From: Bacteriovorax sp. | GTDB lineage: Bacteria > Bdellovibrionota > Bacteriovoracia > Bacteriovoracales > Bacteriovoracaceae | NCBI GenBank assembly: GCA_014378525.1 | Contig: JACMNL010000101.1 | Coordinates: 1-64,000 of the forward strand | Length of the DNA stretch: 64,000 bases | Reading direction: 5' to 3' | Part shown: in pieces, positions 50,662 through 57,882 of the stretch | How the letters are laid out: every line of letters begins with the position of its first letter | Numbering within the stretch: the stretch's first letter is position 1 | Program-made: the position numbers and the translations under genes | The notes under the pieces: generated by a model | Told to the model about the DNA's origin: nothing | Database searches by the model: none | Seen by the model: the letters and a program-made list of their open reading frames with translations, nothing else

Positions 50662-51249
50662 ATGATTAAAAAACTTTTACTTTCTTTAAGTATTTTTTTA
50701 ACTTTTGCTCTTCATGCAGCGATTCTTCCTGTGGCGAAATCTGAAACCGCTGTTTTTGCGGCCGGATGTTTTTGGGGTGCAGAAGAGTATTTCAGACAGA
50801 TTCCGGGAGTCATGAAAACTCAGGTTGGTTATACCGGAGGCACTACCAGCAATCCCAAATACGATGAAATGCACGATGGTCACACAGGACATGCAGAAAG
50901 CGTAGAAGTTGTTTTTGATCCTGCAAAAGTCACATACAAAGACTTAATGGATAAATTTTATAAGATGCATGACCCGACTACTTTAAACAGACAGGGAAAT
51001 GACGAAGGGACTCAGTACCGTTCAGCTATTTTCACTACAACTCCAAAACAAAAAGAAGAGGCCATGGCATTTAAGGCAAAAGTAGAAAAATCCGGAGCAT
51101 GGAAAAGGCCGATTACGACTGAAATCGCTGAAGAGAAAAAATTCTGGCCGGCCGAAGATTATCACCAGAAATATTTAGTGAAACATCCCGGTGGATACGA
51201 TAACCATTACGTCCGTAAAATTTCTTTTGATGTCCCCTCTAAGAAATAG
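50662..51249 (+). CDS. msrA: Secreted peptide-methionine (S)-S-oxide reductase
   Basis: About 195 aa from ATG 50662, preceded by AGAGGT; the earlier ATG 50644 has no ribosome site. A signal peptide (MIKKLLLSLSIFLTFALHA) directs it to the periplasm. 'FAAGCFWGAEEYFRQIPG' holds the catalytic Cys. 'VGYTGGTTSNPKYDEMHDG', 'GHAESVEVVFDP' and GTQYRSAIF are family motifs, and the tail has YHQKYL. There is no second Cys in the mature protein, so it is a one-Cys MsrA that must be reduced by an external thiol. It is next to glutathione peroxidase. Confidence 0.95.
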   Translation: MIKKLLLSLSIFLTFALHAAILPVAKSETAVFAAGCFWGAEEYFRQIPGVMKTQVGYTGGTTSNPKYDEMHDGHTGHAESVEVVFDPAKVTYKDLMDKFYKMHDPTTLNRQGNDEGTQYRSAIFTTTPKQKEEAMAFKAKVEKSGAWKRPITTEIAEEKKFWPAEDYHQKYLVKHPGGYDNHYVRKISFDVPSKK

Positions 51250-51251
51250 TT

Positions 51252-52322
51252 TTATTTGAAGGGAAGATACTCTGATAGTTGTGCGATCGAATGCGCGATA
51301 TGCTTTTTTTCAGTTTCAATGAAATCATTAATAGCAGTTTTAAATCCAGGGTGTTTTATTTTGTGTGCACTGTAAGTGCGCACAGGACGAAACCCTCTGG
51401 CTATTTTATGTTCCCCTTGAGCACCTGCCTCAAAAACAGATAATTTTTTTTCAATACAAAAATCTATTCCCTGATAATAACAAAGTTCAAAATGCAGATT
51501 TTCTACGAAAGTTGTTGAACCCCAGTAACGTCCATAAAGTTTTTCATTGTCATAAAAGAAAAGAGAACCTGCAATGATGGCATCATTCTCGCTTGCTTCA
51601 ACATATAGAATATTTTCTTTCATGTTTTTGAAAATGAGTAAAAAGAATTCTTTGTTTAAATAGTCATAGGAATTTTTATTAACAATAGTTGAAATATAAA
51701 ACTGGTACATTCTTTCAGCATGCTCCAATGTGAGCTCAATGCCGGTATACTTTTTAATGTTTAATTGTGGCAGTGATCTTTCATGCCTGATATTTTTTGC
51801 TTTTTTCGTTTTGAGTAAACTTAAAAAATCTTCAAAGTTTTTATAGTCCTTATTGAAAAAATGATACTGCATACTTTCGCGGATCATATAATCCTGCGAT
51901 TTAAAAATACTTATTTCCTCTTCCGTTAAAAATAAAAAATGTGCTGAAGAAAATTCTCCATTTAAGAAGAATTCATCGTGCTTTATTAATAGTTCTGTTG
52001 CTTTTTGAGCATTAAATTCTTTAAGTAGAAAATGCTGGGTAGACACTGGAGTAAAAGGTGTCATGGAAGTCAGTTTTGGGTAATAGGAAATTCCATATTT
52101 CTGGTAGGCTTCGGCCCAGCCCCAGTCAAAGATATACTCGCCGTAGCTGTGATTTTTAATAAAAGTTAAGAGAACACCTTCATTGTCAGCACTGATAAAT
52201 TCAGGAACCCATCCTGTATCCTTACTTACAGATCCGCTTTGAATTTGCGCATTCAAAAATTCGTAATGTAAAAATGGATTTTGCTGTGGACGATTTTTGT
52301 CCCATAATTTTTTAGAGATCAT
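51252..52322 (-). CDS. FemAB-like GNAT acyltransferase (COG3146 type)
   Basis: A 356-aa protein of the 'peptidoglycan biosynthesis/recognition' FemAB_like family: 'NPFLHYEFLNAQIQSGSVS' with TGWVPEF, 'YIFDWGWAEAYQKYGISYYPK' followed by LTSMTPFTPVS, and near the C-terminus FEAGAQGEHKIARGFRPV. Related proteins use a GNAT-like fold, perhaps with aminoacyl-tRNA or acyl-CoA donors; the substrate is unknown. There is no signal peptide. The ATG lacks a ribosome site but has TAAGAT six bases upstream, suggesting a leaderless mRNA. It converges with msrA, two bases apart. Confidence 0.85.
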   Translation of the reverse strand: MISKKLWDKNRPQQNPFLHYEFLNAQIQSGSVSKDTGWVPEFISADNEGVLLTFIKNHSYGEYIFDWGWAEAYQKYGISYYPKLTSMTPFTPVSTQHFLLKEFNAQKATELLIKHDEFFLNGEFSSAHFLFLTEEEISIFKSQDYMIRESMQYHFFNKDYKNFEDFLSLLKTKKAKNIRHERSLPQLNIKKYTGIELTLEHAERMYQFYISTIVNKNSYDYLNKEFFLLIFKNMKENILYVEASENDAIIAGSLFFYDNEKLYGRYWGSTTFVENLHFELCYYQGIDFCIEKKLSVFEAGAQGEHKIARGFRPVRTYSAHKIKHPGFKTAINDFIETEKKHIAHSIAQLSEYLPFK

Positions 52323-52436
52323 TTTTAGATCTTACGCCAGAAATTTAATGGAGCGAAATGTTTTCTTGATTATTAGGCATGCCTTACCAAATAACTGGTG
52401 AGCTCATCGATAAGAGAGATGTTAAAAATTTAAAAG

Positions 52437-53486
52437 TCAGTTAATATCCTGTCTTCTTACCGACCAGATAAATCCATCAAACCAGAAATGCATAATAGAT
52501 GTCATCAACCAGAATGCCGCCAGATATTTCCAGCTCTCAGTTATCTGTCTGAAGCCTGCCAGAATAAAAATCAGGGGAACAATCAGAAGAAAGAAAATCA
52601 AGAGACCAATACGATAATCTTTATTCACGGGCGTTACCGCAGTTTTCTTCACAACAATCTCAGAAAGATTTGACCTTTCTGTCACCATGACAATAAAAAT
52701 GTACTGAAGAGCATGATAGATGTTCCCAAAAAACACACCATCCGCGATCGTATAAACTGAAGCAACTGTAATTGTCGTTAAACCAGTTACCGCAAACAAT
52801 GCAAACTTTGCTTTTGAATACTGATATCCATTCTTAATTAATTTGCGATAAGAAATAATATAAAAGGCCGCATATAGAATTCCAAAAACGATCATAGGAA
52901 TTCTCGCTCCCGTCACAAGCCAGCTGTATTGTTTCACAATAGTCAGCGGCACTGAAAGATACTCTTCAAAGGCACCATTGACCTGAGTCTTAGGTAAATA
53001 AGTTAAAAGCACTAGATGCGGAAGCAGTCCCATAACAAATGCCATTCCCATGTCGAGTTTGCGTCCAGCGAGTGGAGGATTGCCGGCCTTGCCGTCGTAA
53101 ATTCTTCCAAACCCAAACGTCTGCATGATCGAATGCCATTCATCCCAGTAGACACCGACAAAGCCCATTAGAAGGAACATCGGGTTTGAAACCCACATGG
53201 ATACGAGGAGTAGAAGAGGAACGAGCGTAAAGCGGTATTTATAGCGTTTAAACACACTCATATTCATATGACTGCGGGTAAAAACCAAAAGGACGTGAGC
53301 GTGAGTTAAAACTGAAGCAGCAACTGCAAACCAGACAGGAGTGAGTGTACTGTAAACGTAATTGTCTCCGCGCGGGCCGCAAACAAGGGACACTATTACA
53401 AGAGCGATCAGAGGGCAAAGGATAATAAAAGCGATGTCACTTTTATGGCCGTTGATATACCAGTTTTTCTTCGTTAAATCCGTCAT
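52437..53486 (-). CDS. His-rich polytopic membrane protein
   Basis: A 349-aa protein with about nine membrane helices and His motifs at conserved-looking positions: LTHAHVLLVFTRSHMN, YWDEWHSIMQTFGFGRIYDG, FGNIYHALQYIF and IMHFWFDGFIWSVRRQ. Clusters of this kind occur in membrane di-iron hydroxylases and desaturases and in carotenoid-cleaving Brp/Blh proteins, so a metal-dependent oxygenase-like role is possible. I recognise no exact family. It is transcribed toward the acyltransferase gene but separated from it by 114 bp. Confidence 0.6.
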   Translation of the reverse strand: MTDLTKKNWYINGHKSDIAFIILCPLIALVIVSLVCGPRGDNYVYSTLTPVWFAVAASVLTHAHVLLVFTRSHMNMSVFKRYKYRFTLVPLLLLVSMWVSNPMFLLMGFVGVYWDEWHSIMQTFGFGRIYDGKAGNPPLAGRKLDMGMAFVMGLLPHLVLLTYLPKTQVNGAFEEYLSVPLTIVKQYSWLVTGARIPMIVFGILYAAFYIISYRKLIKNGYQYSKAKFALFAVTGLTTITVASVYTIADGVFFGNIYHALQYIFIVMVTERSNLSEIVVKKTAVTPVNKDYRIGLLIFFLLIVPLIFILAGFRQITESWKYLAAFWLMTSIMHFWFDGFIWSVRRQDIN

Positions 53487-53535
53487 ACTTTTTAGTTTAA
53501 AGCATGACGGAAATAAATCAAGGAAACACCAATAA

Positions 53536-53706
53536 TTAAAGAGGTAGGAATTTTGAAGCGATTACAACCAGCCCAAAAAGTATGACAGCATAAACAGGGT
53601 AGAGATCATTGACCTTTTCATTGCCGTGCACTTTTTCTGCAAGGAAGTATCCTGCTGCACCTGACATGCCACCACCAAGAGCGCCTAATAAAATAACGTT
53701 GTTCAT
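53536..53706 (-). CDS. Small membrane protein, 56 aa, not in ORF track
   Basis: Reading the minus strand gives a 56-aa ORF: Met-Asn-Asn-Val..., with a Gly-rich helix (LLGALGGGMSGAAGYFLAEK), a polar stretch (VHGNEKVND), and a second hydrophobic helix ending in FLPL. The ATG has AGGAAG seven bases upstream and the frame is free of stops. The composition and two-helix topology suggest a real small inner-membrane protein. It lies in the gap to the right of the His-rich membrane protein gene, on the same strand, possibly in the same transcript. Confidence 0.65.
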   Translation of the reverse strand: MNNVILLGALGGGMSGAAGYFLAEKVHGNEKVNDLYPVYAVILFGLVVIASKFLPL

Positions 53707-53805
53707 TCTTTCTTCCTGAAAAAATATTAATAACTAGAGACACTGAAGCTAATAGAATAGATGATTATTTCCCGATTTTCCAGAGAGAAAAATGAATTTA
53801 TGAGA

Positions 53806-53844
53806 GACGAAATTCGTCGGTGACGATATATCCCCGACGAATTT
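53806..53844. promoter_or_regulatory. Alternating GACGAA/TTCGTC inverted repeats
   Basis: GACGAA-A-TTCGTC is followed 14 bases later by CCGACGAATTT; AAATTCGTCGG pairs perfectly (11 bp) with CCGACGAATTT. Thus the middle element can pair with either neighbour, giving two mutually exclusive hairpins. It lies 133 bp upstream of the thermonuclease gene start. It may be an operator or a leader switch. The remaining spacer, 53845-53976, shows no gene. Confidence 0.4.
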
Positions 53845-53976
53845 GTTATATTAATTGCAAAGTGTATTTATAGGCGCTACAGGGAAGTTTTTATCATAGC
53901 GAAAACAGCAAGAACTCTGGTGTGAAATTAATTCAGAACATAAGACAAAAGGCAATAGGTGCGATATTTCAGGAAC

Positions 53977-54630
53977 ATGAAATACATCTTTTTATATTTA
54001 ACGTTGATTAGTTTAACTTCAATGGCAGAGGCCAGGACAATTTCCGGAAAAGTTCTGGCCATTCACGATGGTGATACGCTGACTTTTCTTCCACAGGGTG
54101 AAGTTAAAAAAGCGAAACTGCGCCTGATGGGAGTGGATACTCCCGAGATTGATTTTAACGGTGCTTCTCAGGGCGAAGTAGCAGAAAAGGCCCGCGAATT
54201 TTTATCCAGTCTTATCCCGTTAAATTCTACTATTCAGGTTTCACTTTCAGATAAAGACACTGACATAAACGGAAGATATCTTGGACAGATTTTTTATAAC
54301 GGTATCGACATCAATCTCGAAATTTTAAAAGCAGGTTGGGGAGCGACTTATTTTATTTTTCCTTACGATAAAAAAATTGTTGTGAGTTATGAAAATGTAT
54401 CTGAGAAAGCTGCAATTCAGGGGGTGGGAATTTTCAGCGATAAGTATAAGGCCCAACCTTTTGGTTATATGTTCAGACAACACATCAAAGGAGTTGAAGG
54501 AACAAATATAGTGGGTGATTTTGAAAGTAAAAAATTGTTCAGTCAGCAATCGATAGAATCAGTGCCACATTTTCACCGAGTGTTTTTTTCAGGCCAAGAG
54601 ACGGCAGTTAATCATGGATTTAATTGGTAG
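53977..54630 (+). CDS. Secreted thermonuclease (SNase-like)
   Basis: About 217 aa from ATG 53977, preceded by AGGAAC; the GTG at 53959 is weaker. A signal peptide (MKYIFLYLTLISLTSMAEA) exports it. GKVLAIHDGDTLTF provides calcium-binding Asp, RLMGVDTPEI the catalytic Arg and Glu region, and DTDINGRYLGQIF the second Arg region. It should hydrolyse DNA or RNA outside the cytoplasm. The C-terminal 60 residues extend beyond the SNase fold. In a predatory bacterium it could help digest prey nucleic acid (inference). Confidence 0.85.
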   Translation: MKYIFLYLTLISLTSMAEARTISGKVLAIHDGDTLTFLPQGEVKKAKLRLMGVDTPEIDFNGASQGEVAEKAREFLSSLIPLNSTIQVSLSDKDTDINGRYLGQIFYNGIDINLEILKAGWGATYFIFPYDKKIVVSYENVSEKAAIQGVGIFSDKYKAQPFGYMFRQHIKGVEGTNIVGDFESKKLFSQQSIESVPHFHRVFFSGQETAVNHGFNW

Positions 54631-54647
54631 AAAAATATTTAAAATGA

Positions 54648-55391
54648 TCAGGCCGTTACAATTATCGGACGATGTTTTGTTATGATCATAGTGTGCTCAT
54701 ATTGAGCAGCGAGATTTCCCTTTTCGCAAAGAAGTGTCCAACCATCATTCGATTCTTCACACCACGTTGTTTTCGTCGATAAAAACGGCTCAATCGTAAT
54801 GACTTGTCCTTCGTGCAGGACTCTTTGATCTTCAGGATCGAAATAATTGGCGATGAATCCTGGCTCTTCGTGAAGAGCTCGTCCCACACCATGACTTCCT
54901 AAATTCTCGATCACTTTTAACTGATGTTTGCGTGCCACTTTTTCAACAGCTTTTCCGATAAGATTTAATTTTGCTCCAGCGCGGGCCACTTCCATGGCAG
55001 CGTTTAGGGCCTCTCTCGTCGCTTTCATCACTCGTTTTTGATCCGGTGTGGATTTCCCCAGGACAAAAGATCCTCCGGTGTCTGCAAAGTATCCACCGAG
55101 CTCTGCCGAGACATCGACATTGATCAGGTCGCCGTCTTGTAAAAGTCTCTCTCCTGGAAGTCCGTGGGCCACTTCTTCGTTGATGGAAATACAAGTAGCA
55201 CCAGGAAAATTATAAGTGAGTAGAGGAGCTGATTTAGCGCCAAAAGAATCAAGATAAGCAGCTCCGATATTGTCGAGCTCGCGGGTCGACATTCCAACCT
55301 TCGCTTCTTTCATCATAAGTTTTAAAGTATCGGCAACGATCTTTCCGATAATTTTTAATTTTTCAATGTCTTCTTTGGTTTCAATGGTCAT
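54648..55391 (-). CDS. map: Type I methionine aminopeptidase
   Basis: A 247-aa metalloenzyme removing N-terminal Met. The metal ligands are visible: 'DLINVDVSAELGGYFADTGGSF' (two Asp), GSHGVGRALHEEP (His), 'VITIEPFL' (Glu) and 'QYEHTMIITK' (Glu). CISINEEVAHGLP carries the substrate His. It has the normal length of a type Ia enzyme. It starts two bases after the response regulator's stop codon, so the two are probably on one mRNA. Confidence 0.96.
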   Translation of the reverse strand: MTIETKEDIEKLKIIGKIVADTLKLMMKEAKVGMSTRELDNIGAAYLDSFGAKSAPLLTYNFPGATCISINEEVAHGLPGERLLQDGDLINVDVSAELGGYFADTGGSFVLGKSTPDQKRVMKATREALNAAMEVARAGAKLNLIGKAVEKVARKHQLKVIENLGSHGVGRALHEEPGFIANYFDPEDQRVLHEGQVITIEPFLSTKTTWCEESNDGWTLLCEKGNLAAQYEHTMIITKHRPIIVTA

Positions 55392-55393
55392 GA

Positions 55394-55792
55394 TTAAGGT
55401 CTTTGGCTATGTCTCGCAACAGTGTCAATCAATTCGTTGACGTCCATTGGTTTCCTGATTTTTGTTACATTGCTTGGCATGTTTGACAGGTCTTCTTTTG
55501 GTGATCCTTTTGCCGTTGCAATGATCACTGGAATTTTTCCCAGGTCATTTGCATAATTTTTTTGAAGATTTTCTAAAACCTGTATACCAGTCATCACCGG
55601 CATCATCAGATCGAGAATTATACAATCAGGGCGTTCTGCAGGAAGACAAGCGATCAGGTAATCGAGACCAATTTTTCCGTTTTCGGCAGTTGCGATGATA
55701 TAGCCTTCTTCAGTCAGAATTTCCGCGATCAATTCACGGATGTCCATATCGTCTTCAACTATCAAAATCTTTTTTTGTCCCGTCAGTGTCAT
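55394..55792 (-). CDS. Single-domain response regulator
   Basis: A 132-aa receiver domain without an output domain: ILIVEDDMDIRELIA with acidic pair, CIILDLMMPVMTG with phospho-acceptor Asp (D of ILD), VIIATAKGS (conserved Thr) and IRKPMDVNEL (conserved Lys). It may work with an orphan kinase such as the PAS histidine kinase at 35.6 kb. It is directly upstream of map, an unusual pairing. Confidence 0.93.
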   Translation of the reverse strand: MTLTGQKKILIVEDDMDIRELIAEILTEEGYIIATAENGKIGLDYLIACLPAERPDCIILDLMMPVMTGIQVLENLQKNYANDLGKIPVIIATAKGSPKEDLSNMPSNVTKIRKPMDVNELIDTVARHSQRP

Positions 55793-55879
55793 GTAGTCTA
55801 ATCCCTATAGTTAGTAGTATGAAACTGTACTCCGAAGATATTCAATTCACAAATATTATTGCAATGACACCAACTGCCA

Positions 55880-56470
55880 TCATCTCATTTTTAAGTTAGA
55901 CAGGACTTTTTGATGATAATTTCTTTGTTCTGATTTGTACTGGTGAACAATTTTTATAGGACACTTTAATCTGGCGTCATTTATTTCTGTGGTTGTCAGG
56001 CATAGTTTATCGATACATGACTCACATGGAAAAGTACTGACTGGTTTTATTTTCAAAGGAATTGTTTTATCCGTGAGCATGATTCCACGAAAGGCAAACC
56101 ACAATCCAAACTCATTTGAGATATCAATTCCTAGAGGAGACTGATGAGAAAGATTAAAAAATCTTCCGAGTTGTTGCAATGGAATGAGTTGATTGTCATC
56201 TGGAAAAAGAATTTCAATATCACTTTTTAAAATGTTTTCACCAAACCATTTCATCTGCGAGATACTAAAGTCATCTATAGGATTCTGCACCGAAAAATCA
56301 GGAATTTTTTCCCATAAAGTTTTTCCACCATTGCCTATCAGAATCAGTGTTTTCTTTTTCTGGTCATCTGTGAATGTAAAAATGTTTTCAGGTAAATCAA
56401 TGACCCTGGCACTCAAAAAAATATTGAGACCACGATCTTTTAATGTCTGGATTCCCTGTTCGAAATTCAT
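55880..56470 (-). CDS. QueG/CblC-like protein of unknown function
   Basis: A 196-aa protein with 'LILIGNGGKTLWEKIPDF' followed by VQNPIDDFS, then LFPDDNQLIPLQQLGRF, SPLGIDISNEFGLWFAFRG and a Cys-rich end 'PCESCIDKLCL' with a later KCPIK. The SPLGI...GLW..YRG and PC.SC..K.CL patterns resemble epoxyqueuosine reductase/CblC-related proteins that carry cofactor or Fe-S sites. Only part of the usual 4Fe-4S pattern is present. Its ATG overlaps the methyltransferase stop by four bases. Confidence 0.5.
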   Translation of the reverse strand: MNFEQGIQTLKDRGLNIFLSARVIDLPENIFTFTDDQKKKTLILIGNGGKTLWEKIPDFSVQNPIDDFSISQMKWFGENILKSDIEILFPDDNQLIPLQQLGRFFNLSHQSPLGIDISNEFGLWFAFRGIMLTDKTIPLKIKPVSTFPCESCIDKLCLTTTEINDARLKCPIKIVHQYKSEQRNYHQKVLSNLKMR

Positions 56471-57279
56471 GAAATAAAAAAGCGTTCGCTCATCTCACTT
56501 AAACCCACTTCATTCAGAAGTGACGTAAGTTTTTCAGCGGCCTTTTTCTTATTGGTATCTTTATTAAATTTAGCGATGATCAGTTCATTTTTCATTGAAT
56601 GTTCCCACCCAACCAGTTCCGTCACTGTCACCTGATAACCATGGGCCTCAAGCTGCAGGCAACGAAGTACATTCGTCAACTGACTGCCGAATTCTCTGGT
56701 GTGAAGGGGGTGCCTCCAGATTTCACTTAGCGAATTTCCATTGGGAGATTTATTTTTACGAAGCACACTTGCCACTTCGGCCTGGCAGCATGGAACGATA
56801 ACCATGTACTGACTTTTCTTTTGAAGTGCAAATTTAATGGCATCATCTGTGGCCGTATTACAGGCGTGCAGGGCCGTTACGATATCAATCTCTTCTGGAA
56901 GACTGGAGTCATCCATGGAAGCTTCTACAGACAGGTTTAAGAAGTGCATGCGATCAAACTTGCAGTCGCGTGCAAGCGCTGTTGATTTTTTTACTAGGTC
57001 ATCGCGGGTTTCAATTCCGTAAATATTTCCAGAGCCGTGTTCTTTAAAAAATAAATCGTAAAGAATAAATCCCAGATAGGATTTTCCAGCACCGTGGTCG
57101 ACCAGAGAAAAATTTTCTTTTTTTGCGGAAAGATCTTTTAGTAAAGGCTCGATGAAATTAAATAAGTGGTAAACCTGTTTTAATTTTCTGCGCGAATCCT
57201 GATTGAGTTTTTCGTCTCGAGTGAGGATGTGCAGTTCCTGCAAAAGTTTAATGGATTGATTGGGTCTTAGTTCTGTCAT
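56467..57279 (-). CDS. Class I SAM-dependent methyltransferase (Methyltransf_32-like)
   Basis: A 270-aa protein resembling the METTL25/GSTCD-type methyltransferase domain. FSLVDHGAGKSYLGFILYDL is the SAM-binding motif I, IDIVTALHACNTATDDAIKFAL carries the characteristic LHAC.TATD, and MVIVPCCQAEVAS the conserved PCCQ. Substrates of this family are not well established, although tRNA or rRNA is suspected. It starts the minus-strand series with the QueG/CblC-like gene, and the two overlap. Confidence 0.75.
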   Translation of the reverse strand: MTELRPNQSIKLLQELHILTRDEKLNQDSRRKLKQVYHLFNFIEPLLKDLSAKKENFSLVDHGAGKSYLGFILYDLFFKEHGSGNIYGIETRDDLVKKSTALARDCKFDRMHFLNLSVEASMDDSSLPEEIDIVTALHACNTATDDAIKFALQKKSQYMVIVPCCQAEVASVLRKNKSPNGNSLSEIWRHPLHTREFGSQLTNVLRCLQLEAHGYQVTVTELVGWEHSMKNELIIAKFNKDTNKKKAAEKLTSLLNEVGLSEMSERFFIS

Positions 57280-57320
57280 AGTAGGGAGTATGTCTCAAGA
57301 ATGAGGCGAGTTGTATAGCG

Positions 57321-57343
57321 CCCAGTGAATTTATTTCACTGGG
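57321..57343 (-). terminator. Hairpin after the single-helix protein gene
   Basis: CCCAGTGAA-TTTAT-TTCACTGGG is a perfect 9-bp stem 17 bp beyond the minus-strand stop at 57360 and before the methyltransferase start. There is no T-tract on the exit side, so it may be a weak terminator or an mRNA-stabilising structure. Confidence 0.45.
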
Positions 57344-57359
57344 AAACGTATACTTTTTA

Positions 57360-57626
57360 TCAGTGGCTTAATTTCTGTAACTTAAGCTGAAACGGGAGAA
57401 CAATTTCATCCTGGATTTGCAGCTTAGGAGTCCAGTCAGATGATAAACTGGCGTTTGAAACCACGCCGTCTCTTTGGGACTCAGTTGTCTGGGCCGATGC
57501 CTTAGGCGAGAAAAAGGCCGCAGCTAAAACACCAACCAGTAGGGCCGCACCTGCATAAATTAATTTATTTTTTTCGGCCTTTTTATCGATGGCAATGGCC
57601 TTAGTTTGTAATCTGGAATTATTCAT
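57360..57626 (-). CDS. Small single-pass membrane protein
   Basis: An 88-aa protein with a basic N-terminus, one transmembrane helix (residues about 23-41, YAGAALLVGVLAAAFFS) and a short polar tail ending KLQKLSH. The helix ends PKASAQ, which resembles a signal-peptidase site, so it could be either secreted or anchored. No family is recognised. It is divergent from the dehydrogenase gene across a 256-bp spacer. Confidence 0.55.
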   Translation of the reverse strand: MNNSRLQTKAIAIDKKAEKNKLIYAGAALLVGVLAAAFFSPKASAQTTESQRDGVVSNASLSSDWTPKLQIQDEIVLPFQLKLQKLSH

Positions 57627-57797
57627 TCAATACTCCTTAGATCTTTTGTTTAAATCTTTTGTTCTATTTGCTTATTATCGTCTCATTGTGCGTTGCTAGG
57701 TATTCGATAATATCAATGTTCTCATTCAGAAAATCGATACATATAAACATGAAATGAGTAATAGCTGTTTACTCAACTTTCACAGCTTCGTACTTTC

Positions 57798-57826
57798 TTG
57801 ACTCTTAAACACTATCGTTTTACAGT
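57798..57826 (+). promoter_or_regulatory. Candidate sigma-70 promoter of the dehydrogenase gene
   Basis: TTGACT (57798-57803), a 17-bp spacer and TACAGT (57821-57826) form a good housekeeping promoter. A start near 57833 gives a 50-nt leader ending in GGGAG before the ATG at 57883. Confidence 0.5.
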
Positions 57827-57882
57827 TTCCCAAATTTTTTTAATTCACAATTTTGATTCCATTCCATTGGGAGATTTGAACT

